DNA from: an uncultured Bacteroidota bacterium
GTDB lineage: Bacteria; Bacteroidota; Bacteroidia; Bacteroidales; SZUA-534
Length of the DNA stretch: 6,702 bases
Assembly: GCA_937885735.1 (NCBI GenBank)
Contig: CALABN010000347.1
Span: 1-6,702, forward strand
Direction: 5' to 3'
Under the pieces are notes generated by a model. That model was not told the origin of the DNA, did no database searches, and saw nothing but the letters and a program-made list of their open reading frames with translations. How positions within the stretch are numbered: the stretch's first letter is position 1; every line of letters starts with the position of its first letter. Below are positions 1 to 5,873 of the stretch, in pieces. The position numbers were made by a program, and so were the translations under genes.

Positions 1-609
1 CATAAGCAACTGCTTAAGTGTCTGCGGGCTCTGTGGCAAGGCATAGAACTGCCCTGGGTTCATACGGCTTGGAACGACAAAGTCGCGGGCGCCTTCTGGC
101 GTAGAGTTCACCAATACAGGTGTCTCAATCTCGAGGAATCCGTGTTCATCGAGATAACGGCGCACCTCGAATGCGAATTTGTGGCGAAGTTCAAGATTCT
201 TGCGGACCGCGCTACGGCGCAAGTCGAGGTAACGGTACTTCATACGAAGGTCGTCGCCACCGTCGGTGTTGTCTTCAATGGTGAACGGCGGGACATCGGA
301 AGGGTTAAGGACAGTGAGAGTGTCGACGGCAATCTCGATGTCGCCTGTGGCCATTTTCGAGTTCTTGCTCTCGCGCTCAATGACCTTGCCCACAATCTGT
401 ATTACAAATTCACGGCCCAACTTCTTCACTTCCTGGCAAAGTTCAGGTTTGTCGGCATCAAAAACCAACTGGGTGATGCCATAGCGGTCACGCAAATCGA
501 CAAATGCCATTCCGCCCAACTCGCGTGTCTTTTGGACCCAACCGCAAAGTGTAACGGTCTGGCCTATGTTTGAGGCGTTTAACTCGCCACAAGTATAAGT
601 ACGGTACAT
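1..609 (-). CDS. aspS: Aspartate--tRNA ligase, N-terminal part (cut by window start)
   Basis: Class II aminoacyl-tRNA synthetase that charges tRNA-Asp with aspartate in the cytosol. The 203 visible codons begin with ATG at 609 and run off the window in frame; a full bacterial AspRS is close to 590 residues, so about a third is here. Residues 1-105 are the OB-fold anticodon-binding domain ([20 protein letters not shown] at 23-42, TGDIEI at 88-93). The family signature [10 protein letters not shown] sits at 123-132. Class II motif 1 is at about 158-166 (FLEIETPVL, with Pro164), followed by STPEGARDF (169-177) and QSPQTLKQ (193-200), which help form the aspartate and ATP pocket. Motifs 2 and 3 and the bacterial GAD insertion lie outside. 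The start gives the usual M(Y)RT...CGEL N-terminus and no upstream in-frame alternative is needed. No Shine-Dalgarno is visible, only A/T-rich DNA, which is normal for Bacteroidetes. Identification is from recognised conserved blocks and is very secure. Confidence 0.97.
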   Translation of the reverse strand, partial: MYRTYTCGELNASNIGQTVTLCGWVQKTRELGGMAFVDLRDRYGITQLVFDADKPELCQEVKKLGREFVIQIVGKVIERESKNSKMATGDIEIAVDTLTVLNPSDVPPFTIEDNTDGGDDLRMKYRYLDLRRSAVRKNLELRHKFAFEVRRYLDEHGFLEIETPVLVNSTPEGARDFVVPSRMNPGQFYALPQSPQTLKQLLM

Positions 610-633
610 ATTTCTTTATTAATTTAAACGATG

Positions 634-665
634 CGAAAGTAGAACAAAGTGTTGAGATATTCAAT
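634..665 (-). promoter_or_regulatory. Candidate Bacteroidetes-type promoter for aspS
   Basis: On the minus strand, ATTG (665-662) is followed by 20 bases and then TACTTTCG (641-634). The Bacteroidetes primary-sigma consensus is TTTG, about 19-21 bases, TAnnTTTG, so each box has one mismatch. Transcription would begin around 625-632, giving a short leader of about 20 bases before the ATG at 609. The site lies between the ddh terminator and aspS, where a promoter is required because ddh ends in a strong terminator. Assigned by eye only. Confidence 0.4.
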
Positions 666-693
666 CGGATTTTTCAGCATCTGTTTTCGCCTT

Positions 694-734
694 AAACAAA
701 AAAAGACCGTCAGCCAAAGGCTAAACGGTCTTTT
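694..734 (-). terminator. Rho-independent terminator of ddh
   Basis: An exact 10-base inverted repeat, AAAAGACCGT (701-710) and ACGGTCTTTT (725-734), encloses a second small stem, AGCC (712-715) with GGCT (719-722) around AAA. Read on the minus strand the hairpin is followed by a T run (704-698), the expected form for a terminator downstream of the ddh stop codon at 751-753, only 16 bases away. It separates ddh from aspS, which is on the same strand, so the two are probably independent transcripts. Because the stem itself carries A/T ends, it may also act weakly on the other strand. Confidence 0.85.
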
Positions 735-750
735 GGCATCGATATTGGCA

Positions 751-1650
751 TTACACCAAATGTCCGATAAGTTCCTCGCGGTCGCCGTAAAGCAGGTCGA
801 TGACAGGTATTTCAACCAATGTGTAGCAACCTGGCTTCTGCTTCATAGTGGCGCGTGCCGAATTAACCAAAACCTGGCCTGTAAGTGCAGGGTTGTTGAT
901 TTTCATCTTGAACTCGAACAACTGGTTCTGTGTCTTGCCCGAAACGCCCTTGCGCTCCAGTAGCACGCCGTGGCCCATATCGCGACAGTCGTCGACGCTT
1001 GCCACAGGGATAACGTGAAGTTCATCGTGTGCAAAATAGTCGTCGGCCTTAAGCTCGTCGTAAACCTGCTGTGCGGTGAAACCGTCCTCCAACTCTACAT
1101 ATACAAGACGGCTGTGAATGCCTGCGCCTTGTGGCATTGTCATTGACAAGGCATTCTTTACACCTTTCTTTGAGCGGGCCACTACAGAGTGTCCCATACT
1201 CATACCCGGTCCGAAATTGGTCCAGGTCAAGCCTTTAGGTGCAAGGCTCTGCATCAATGTGCGGACAACAGAGTCGCTACCTGGGTCCCAACCTGCCGAA
1301 ATGATTGAAACGGCGTTGTTGGCCTTGGCCACTTGGTCGAGCGAACGGCGCAACTCAACTATCTTTGTATGAATATCGAAACTATCGACAGTGTTGATGC
1401 CCAAAGCAAGGCATTCCTTGGCGTGTTCCTCTACACTGCGGGTTGGTGTCGACAAAATGGCAACATCAACATCCTTAAGTTCCGAAACGCTTTTTACTAC
1501 TGCAAAATCAGCGAGTTCTGCTGGCTTGTCGGCATCGCCGTTGCGACGGACAACGCCTGCCACTTCCATATCAGGTGAAGCCAAAATGGCATCCAACACA
1601 TAATGGCCTATGTTTCCATAGCCTACAATTGCAACTCTAATCTTTTTCAT
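751..1650 (-). CDS. ddh: meso-Diaminopimelate D-dehydrogenase
   Basis: NADPH-dependent cytosolic enzyme that aminates L-2-amino-6-oxopimelate (open-chain tetrahydrodipicolinate) with ammonia to give meso-diaminopimelate in one step, for lysine and for the peptidoglycan stem peptide. The 299-residue product has the usual length. Residues 1-30 start a Rossmann fold with GYGNIG at 10-15; Arg35-Arg36 after the second strand fit the NADPH 2'-phosphate site. Family blocks follow: TVDSFDIH (87-94), SAGWDPGSDS (118-127), NFGPGMSMGHS (145-155) and the GHGVL stretch (226-230), which line up with the substrate site of characterised enzymes such as that of Corynebacterium. ATG at 1650 is chosen because MKKIRVAIVG is the standard N-terminus; an in-frame ATG at 1668 would add only six residues, and the open frame beyond it to 1869 is not protein-like. 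AGG lies three bases before the ATG, a weak ribosome-binding signal. The gene is divergent from the DUF819 gene. Some Bacteroides carry both this route and the DapL aminotransferase route. Confidence 0.96.
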   Translation of the reverse strand: MKKIRVAIVGYGNIGHYVLDAILASPDMEVAGVVRRNGDADKPAELADFAVVKSVSELKDVDVAILSTPTRSVEEHAKECLALGINTVDSFDIHTKIVELRRSLDQVAKANNAVSIISAGWDPGSDSVVRTLMQSLAPKGLTWTNFGPGMSMGHSVVARSKKGVKNALSMTMPQGAGIHSRLVYVELEDGFTAQQVYDELKADDYFAHDELHVIPVASVDDCRDMGHGVLLERKGVSGKTQNQLFEFKMKINNPALTGQVLVNSARATMKQKPGCYTLVEIPVIDLLYGDREELIGHLV

Positions 1651-1968
1651 AATCCTAAAATTTATCATTACAAAGAAAAAAAGAAGTTGGGCGCACTGCA
1701 ATTTTTTTTGATTTACGGCCCAATAATCGAAATAACAATATAAATATTTAAATATCTGACAAATAACTATCAAGGACAAATTCAACGCCAATACGTAATA
1801 AACTAATTTTTTAAAGATGCACAACCAACACGGCACCGATTTTGCGTGCAATAAAAAATGACATGCCACATATTATATAATAAGCATTTACTACTAATAA
1901 CCTATCCGTTGCAATCCAACAATACGGGACAAAGGGTTTACTTTTATGAATGGATAAAAAAAGATGTT
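1651..1968. other. AT-rich divergent intergenic spacer, ddh / DUF819 gene
   Basis: This 318-base spacer must carry the promoters of both flanking genes, but no clear TTTG / TAnnTTTG pair was found on either strand. It holds a T run (1702-1709), a perfect 12-base AT palindrome ATATTTAAATAT (1744-1755), and a TATATAATA stretch near 1872-1880. Both gene frames stay open for some distance into the spacer, but the predicted extensions lack conserved features. There is no convincing small gene or RNA hairpin. The AT palindrome could be an operator or merely low-complexity sequence. Confidence 0.5.
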
Positions 1969-3129
1969 ATGAGTACCGCTATCATCATTGCAATCTACCT
2001 ACTGTCGCCAATAATAATTGCCATTGGCTTTCAGCGATACCCGCTGGTGCAAAAGATAGGCACAGTGATTGTCGCCTATGCAATCGGGATAATTCTTGCA
2101 CTGACCGGTTTTGTAAAGACAGCCGACGTTCAGGTGTTGGACAGCATGCAAAACGTGATAATGAATGTGTCGGTGCCCTTAGCCATTCCGCTGATGCTTT
2201 TCAGTTGCAACTTCAAACTTTGGACACGCTCGTTGCCTAAAACCATTTTGGCACTGGCTGGCGGTCTATTGTCGATAATCACGGCTATAATTGTAGCATT
2301 CTTCCTGTTCCGCGATTCGGGCATTGGCGGACTCGACCGCATTGCAGGCCTGATGACGGGCATCTACACTGGCGGGACACTCAACTTCTTTGCACTCGGC
2401 TCGGCACTCCGCGTTGACGATTCGGTGCTGTTGCTTGTATATGCCTTCGAGATGCTTGTGACGTTCCCGTTCCTGATGTTCATTGTGGCTGGCGGATTCA
2501 AGATTTTCCGCAAGTTGTTGCCATTCCCCGACGAGTCGGTGGCGACGCCCAACAATTCAAAGATAGACAGCGGTGTGGAAAACTACGGCGGAATGCTGGC
2601 TCACGGCGTATTGGGCAAGTCACTGCTTGGCCTGTTGCTGTCGGTGGCGTTTTTGGCAATAGGCGCTGGCATATCGTTGCTGACAACGGGCGTACTGAAC
2701 GAACTGGTGATAATACTGACTATCACCACGTTGGCCACCATAGCATCTTTTTCTGAAAAGATACGTAATCTTCCAAAGACATTTGAAACTGGAATGTTGT
2801 TCATCCTACTGTTCAGCGTAGTTGTGGCGTCAAGGTTCGACATCAGTTGCCTCAACTCGTCATCGCTGATGCTAATGGCATTTGTCTTTTTCATTATGTT
2901 GACCACCATATTGCTACATTTGCTACTTTGCAGGCTGTTTCACGTCAGTGGCGACCTGTTCACTGTGGCCAACATAGGACTGCTGTGCTCTCCGCCGTTC
3001 ATTCCGCCTGTAGTAGGCGCAATGCGCAACCGCAAGGTGCTCATAAGCGGAATTGTGATAGGCCTGGCAGGATATGCCGTGGGTACTTACCTGGGTGTTG
3101 GCGTGGCGTGGTTGCTTAAGTTGTTCTGA
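1969..3129 (+). CDS. DUF819 family (YjcL-like) polytopic membrane protein
   Basis: The 386-residue inner-membrane protein has about 10-12 hydrophobic segments, roughly at 3-20, 29-49, 64-82, 91-114, 126-146, 153-176, 212-238, 243-261, 272-289, 299-322 and 357-384. A hydrophilic loop at about 181-209 splits it into two halves. The motif GIYTGGTLNF at 131-140 and the C-terminal region of PPFIPPVVGAMRNRK (342-356) followed by GLAGYAVGTYLGVGVAW (365-381) resemble the DUF819 family, whose members are close to 380-400 residues and whose substrate is not known to me. ATG at 1969 is preferred: it starts directly at the first membrane segment, whereas the open frame back to 1858 adds a polar, non-conserved 37-residue stretch. 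The gene is divergent from ddh. Its stop is followed 2 bases later by a five-codon stub that copies the start of the barrel gene at 5862, which suggests the two were once adjacent. A role in peptide or cell-wall-fragment transport is only a guess from the ddh neighbour. Confidence 0.82.
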   Translation: MSTAIIIAIYLLSPIIIAIGFQRYPLVQKIGTVIVAYAIGIILALTGFVKTADVQVLDSMQNVIMNVSVPLAIPLMLFSCNFKLWTRSLPKTILALAGGLLSIITAIIVAFFLFRDSGIGGLDRIAGLMTGIYTGGTLNFFALGSALRVDDSVLLLVYAFEMLVTFPFLMFIVAGGFKIFRKLLPFPDESVATPNNSKIDSGVENYGGMLAHGVLGKSLLGLLLSVAFLAIGAGISLLTTGVLNELVIILTITTLATIASFSEKIRNLPKTFETGMLFILLFSVVVASRFDISCLNSSSLMLMAFVFFIMLTTILLHLLLCRLFHVSGDLFTVANIGLLCSPPFIPPVVGAMRNRKVLISGIVIGLAGYAVGTYLGVGVAWLLKLF

Positions 3130-3143
3130 TTATGGCGAATACA
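3130..3143 (+). repeat. Left copy of a 14-base direct repeat (TTATGGCGAATACA)
   Basis: Identical over 14 bases to 5860-5873. It begins at the base immediately after the DUF819 stop codon. It contains ATG GCG AAT ACA, continuing GAA TAA: a dead mini-frame, MANTE, matching the MANT that begins the barrel protein at 5862. With one gap, similarity continues a few bases further (GAATAA against AGATTA). Best explained as a remnant of the barrel gene's 5' end left behind when the intervening DNA was inserted, though a chance match cannot be excluded. Confidence 0.7.
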
Positions 3144-3172
3144 GAATAAGCAAGCAACAAACAGCTTATTTT
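3143..3172. terminator. Possible weak terminator in the convergent junction
   Basis: AATAAGC (3145-3151) and GCTTATT (3164-3170) form a 7-base-pair inverted repeat around a 12-base loop; two further pairs, one a G-U, can be added outside. It lies between the convergent DUF819 and SGNH genes and overlaps the SGNH stop codon. On the plus strand it ends in TTATTTT, so it would serve the DUF819 gene best; on the minus strand the T tract is poor. The stem has only two G-C pairs, so this is a weak call. Confidence 0.35.
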
Positions 3173-4101
3173 GGCAAGCATTTTGTCACGAACAAGCTAT
3201 CAAATAGTTCAACTCCAGACTGATACATATGTTCCAAATCGTAGAACATATAGTCTGGAACTATTTGCGGGTTGTTGAAGTCAAAATACATACCTTTAGT
3301 CATCATATAATCGGCAAATTCGTCGTGATTGGCATATGAATCATAATAGACACGCATGACAGGCGCCTCAACAAGTAACACTTTTACATTATTTTCGGAC
3401 AGGAATTTCAGGCTATTTTCAAAGGCAGTCCGTTGACTATTGCGAATTTCGAAATTGCGTCTTATCGGATTTTTATATTTAAAAGGCACACTATCGCGAG
3501 CCACAAAGCCTCCTGAAACATAACAATCTGCTCCGGAAATGGCTGGTTCCGCGACAAAACGCTTGTCATGCAGGATATGGTCAGCATAAAGTCCATAAAT
3601 AGCCGTATTTATAGCTTTCATATTGCAGGATTTGAGTGCCATGCAAATAACGGGGAAGTCCACTCCATAATTGGCAATCAAATCAAGCGACGACTCAATT
3701 CCATCCATTTCAAAAGCCTCTGGATTAACTTCTATCACAACATATCGAGGATTCATCTGAGAAAGGAACCGTTTCAATAGCACCTCATACTGCATTGGTG
3801 TCTGGTTGCTTGAGCCCAAATTGAATGACGAATATCCATACTTGGCAAAAATTCTGTTATCAAAGCCTCTATACGTATGAGATGAGCCAACAAATACAAT
3901 ATCAACATTTTCGCAAGTATCGGCATCCCGCATTCGCGAAAGCATGTGTCCTCCACCAGCCAATGGATAATTTACAGTTTGCTCCAACATTGCAGTTTTC
4001 CCAAAAAACGCAATGAACAATGTATAAGCAAGTGCAAACACGGCAAAGTACAACAATAGCCTTGCACAAAATTTCAATATCGAAGTTCTGCTAATTGACA
4101 T
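3166..4101 (-). CDS. Membrane-anchored SGNH-hydrolase-like protein, partner of the MBOAT acyltransferase
   Basis: This is a 311-residue protein with one N-terminal membrane anchor at about 8-34 and an extracytoplasmic domain. The domain carries the SGNH pattern. Block I is GSSHTYRGFD (72-81), with Ser74 as likely nucleophile and GSS replacing the classical GDS. A block-II-like FNLGSSNQ is at 93-100, a block-III-like VIEVNPEAF with Asn126 at 122-130, and block V is DLEHM with Asp288 and His291. This order (anchor, GSS near the start, DxxH at the end) resembles DltD and AlgJ/PatB-type proteins that work with an MBOAT partner to put acyl groups on an envelope polymer or to carry them to it. The gene lies 86 bases downstream of the MBOAT gene on the same strand, with no terminator seen between them. 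Start: ATG at 4101; an in-frame TTG at 4113 would add four residues. Sampled lines are about 35-38% GC, lower than the flanking genes. The acceptor is unknown, and hydrolase rather than transferase activity remains possible. Confidence 0.78.
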   Translation of the reverse strand: MSISRTSILKFCARLLLYFAVFALAYTLFIAFFGKTAMLEQTVNYPLAGGGHMLSRMRDADTCENVDIVFVGSSHTYRGFDNRIFAKYGYSSFNLGSSNQTPMQYEVLLKRFLSQMNPRYVVIEVNPEAFEMDGIESSLDLIANYGVDFPVICMALKSCNMKAINTAIYGLYADHILHDKRFVAEPAISGADCYVSGGFVARDSVPFKYKNPIRRNFEIRNSQRTAFENSLKFLSENNVKVLLVEAPVMRVYYDSYANHDEFADYMMTKGMYFDFNNPQIVPDYMFYDLEHMYQSGVELFDSLFVTKCLPK

Positions 4102-4187
4102 ATCAATTGACAAGATGCATTTTTAAATTCAAAGCAAGGCATAAACAACGCCGAACAATAAAAAAACATGTAATAAATCGTTTCATA

Positions 4188-5627
4188 TTAGAATTGGAAA
4201 TAGACAAAAGGTGTGCACACGTTATACTTAAACGCAAAAATGGAAATTGACAAGACCAGATATATCATCCAGCGTATCGTCCTGCTAGCTATTGGCAAAT
4301 CGAGGCCATGCGCCCTTTTTCGATTTAGCCACTCAACGGCCAACATGACAACAACAAAATATGCCACCCATGTTTCCGGATAAGTGAAAAAGTCGACAGG
4401 GAAATGCCACATTCCATCAGCAAACATGGACTTCAGATAAGAAAATGCCTGACGGATGTTTTCTGATCTAAATATCACCCAACCCATTGTAGTCAACAAA
4501 AAAGTAAAAAGCATTTGCAACAATTCACGAATGTTTGGCAGCATTCCATTTTCGGCCACAACGCCTAAATGTTTTCTGTTACGACCCAACAAGATAAGCG
4601 GAAGGAAAAGCAACGCATGGAAGGCGCCCCAAACGATAAATGTCCAATTGGCACCATGCCAGAACCCACTCACAAGAAATATCACGAATGTATTACGCAC
4701 AACCTTAACCGCTGGCACCCTGTTCCCTCCCAAAGGAATGTATAGATAGTCCCTGAACCATGTGGTCAAAGATATATGCCAACAACGCCAGAACTCGGCA
4801 ATATCACGACTGAAATATGGCGTCTTGAAATTTCGCATCAACTTTATGCCAAACAATTTTGCTGTGCCAATGGCTATGTCGGAATAACCTGAGAAATCGC
4901 CATATATCTGAAAAGAAAAGAACAACGCGCCCACCCAAAGCATACTGGCTGGCTGGCTCGTATACGTATTGAAAATACTATCGACAACGACAGAGCAGTT
5001 GTCAGCAACAACAACCTTTTTGAACAAGCCCCAAAGAATCTGGCGACACCCATCGACTGCATCGGCATAGCAGAACACACGTTGACGGGAAAACTGTGGC
5101 AGCAAATTGGTAGCCCGTTCAATTGGTCCAGCCACCAACTGAGGGAAAAAACTAACGTAAGCAAAAAACTGCACAATGTCATGTGTTGGTGTCAGTTTGC
5201 CTTTATACACGTCTATTGTGTAACTAAGCGCCTGGAAAGTGTAAAAACTGATTCCGACTGGCAACACCACATTCAACAACATTCCATGAGTGTTGCCTCC
5301 CAAAAATGCATCGGCAAACGACGTGACAAAGAAATTGTAGTATTTAAACACACACAGGACAGTCAGATTCACTGCAATGTTGGCCACACTGACCCAACGT
5401 GTCTTTTTCCCCTTGACAACCTGTCGTTCAATGAGCAGGCCACTAGCCCAACTGCACAAAGTCGTGAATGCTATCAACAGCAAAAAACGCCAATTCCACC
5501 ACCCGTAAAAAACATACGAAGCTACAACCACAAACAAATTTTGCAGTTTCAGTTTGCCAGACATCAGCCAGTACAAAGCAAAGACTATCGGCAAAAACAA
5601 GGCGAACTCCAACGAATTAAAAAGCAT
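4188..5627 (-). CDS. MBOAT-family O-acyltransferase (AlgI/DltB-like)
   Basis: Integral inner-membrane protein of 479 residues, normal for the AlgI branch of the membrane-bound O-acyltransferase family. Hallmarks in order: an N-terminal segment MLFNSLEFALFLPIVF, SYVFYGWWNWRF (37-48), VLPVGISFYTFQALSYTIDV (121-140), FFPQLVAGPIERA (160-172), YGDFSGYSDIAIG (242-254), then FWRCWHISLTTWFRDYLYIP (279-298) with His284 followed by LGGNR, and VSGFWHGANWTFIVWG (319-334) with the presumed catalytic His324. The extreme C-terminus FVYFQF is the tail seen in many Bacteroidales homologues. Such proteins take an acyl group, usually acetyl, from a cytosolic donor and pass it across the membrane to a secreted SGNH partner, here the next gene. 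The start ATG at 5627 gives the family-typical N-terminus. No polysaccharide or teichoic-acid genes lie nearby, so the target (capsule, O-antigen, peptidoglycan or other glycan) cannot be named. The symbol algI is avoided because alginate is not implied. Confidence 0.93.
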   Translation of the reverse strand: MLFNSLEFALFLPIVFALYWLMSGKLKLQNLFVVVASYVFYGWWNWRFLLLIAFTTLCSWASGLLIERQVVKGKKTRWVSVANIAVNLTVLCVFKYYNFFVTSFADAFLGGNTHGMLLNVVLPVGISFYTFQALSYTIDVYKGKLTPTHDIVQFFAYVSFFPQLVAGPIERATNLLPQFSRQRVFCYADAVDGCRQILWGLFKKVVVADNCSVVVDSIFNTYTSQPASMLWVGALFFSFQIYGDFSGYSDIAIGTAKLFGIKLMRNFKTPYFSRDIAEFWRCWHISLTTWFRDYLYIPLGGNRVPAVKVVRNTFVIFLVSGFWHGANWTFIVWGAFHALLFLPLILLGRNRKHLGVVAENGMLPNIRELLQMLFTFLLTTMGWVIFRSENIRQAFSYLKSMFADGMWHFPVDFFTYPETWVAYFVVVMLAVEWLNRKRAHGLDLPIASRTIRWMIYLVLSISIFAFKYNVCTPFVYFQF

Positions 5628-5647
5628 TGTCTATACGTAATTGTCGA

Positions 5648-5677
5648 CAAATGTACAAAAGCAAAACCAACAACAAA
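5648..5677 (-). promoter_or_regulatory. Bacteroidetes-type promoter for the MBOAT-SGNH pair
   Basis: Read on the minus strand, TTTG (5677-5674), 18 bases, then TACATTTG (5655-5648), an exact match to the -7 box TAnnTTTG. Spacing is one base shorter than the usual 19-21. Transcription would start around 5639-5645, leaving a leader of under 20 bases before the ATG at 5627. Several nearby TTTG triplets make the upstream box less certain than the -7 box. Confidence 0.5.
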
Positions 5678-5734
5678 ATGACATTACAAACCTTATCGAC
5701 ACAAAAGATTTCAAGCAAGAACTTTCAGTCTCAT

Positions 5735-5766
5735 TTTGCAGTATATAAAAACATTGACGACATTTG
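5735..5766 (+). promoter_or_regulatory. Candidate Bacteroidetes-type promoter for the barrel gene
   Basis: TTTG (5735-5738), 20 bases, then GACATTTG (5759-5766), one mismatch from TAnnTTTG. Expected transcription start is about 5770-5775, giving a leader near 90 bases to the ATG at 5862. The leader holds a small inverted repeat, ATATG-GTA-CATAT (5796-5808). If the segment between the 14-base repeats was inserted, this promoter came with the insert and replaced an earlier one. Confidence 0.35.
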
Positions 5767-5859
5767 TATTTCAAACAATGAAACATATACCGCACATATG
5801 GTACATATTTCAATTTTTGAGTGTTTTTTCAATGTTTACAGATAAAATGGCATCTGCAT

Positions 5860-5873
5860 TTATGGCGAATACA
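5860..5873 (+). repeat. Right copy of the 14-base direct repeat, spanning the barrel gene start
   Basis: TTATGGCGAATACA, identical to 3130-3143. The ATG inside it (5862-5864) is the preferred start codon of the barrel gene, and the next three codons GCG AAT ACA encode Ala-Asn-Thr of its signal peptide. The copy is thus functional coding sequence, whereas the left one is a dead stub. The bases just outside differ (A at 3129, T at 5859; G at 3144, A at 5874), so the exact match is 14 bases. Confidence 0.7.

Noticed and set aside
142..573. Plus-strand open frame of 143 codons lying opposite aspS.
   Set aside because: It is the complement shadow of aspS, whose protein is fully recognisable on the minus strand.
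1744..1755. 12-base palindrome ATATTTAAATAT as a regulator-binding site.
   Set aside because: Made only of A and T in an AT-rich spacer, so expected by chance; mentioned with the spacer but not called as an operator.
1651..1869. In-frame extension of ddh upstream of 1650, up to a GTG at 1869.
   Set aside because: The extension is Cys/Leu/Tyr-rich and not conserved, and enzymes of this family start with the MKKIRVAIVG-type strand. It is simply AT-rich spacer without a stop codon.
1858..1968. In-frame extension of the DUF819 protein starting at 1858.
   Set aside because: It adds a polar stretch with no family similarity before the first membrane segment; the ATG at 1969 fits family length.
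4072..4167. Short minus-strand frame of about 31 codons between the MBOAT and SGNH genes, overlapping the SGNH start.
   Set aside because: No conserved features or ribosome-binding signal, and it overlaps the SGNH N-terminus in another frame; most likely chance.
5082..5681. Plus-strand open frame of 199 codons opposite the MBOAT gene.
   Set aside because: Shadow of the MBOAT coding strand; the translation is low-complexity His/Gln/Lys-rich without domain features, while the minus-strand protein has all family motifs.
5796..5808. Inverted repeat ATATG-GTA-CATAT in the barrel gene leader as an operator.
   Set aside because: Only five bases per arm in AT-rich DNA; no second copy was found elsewhere.
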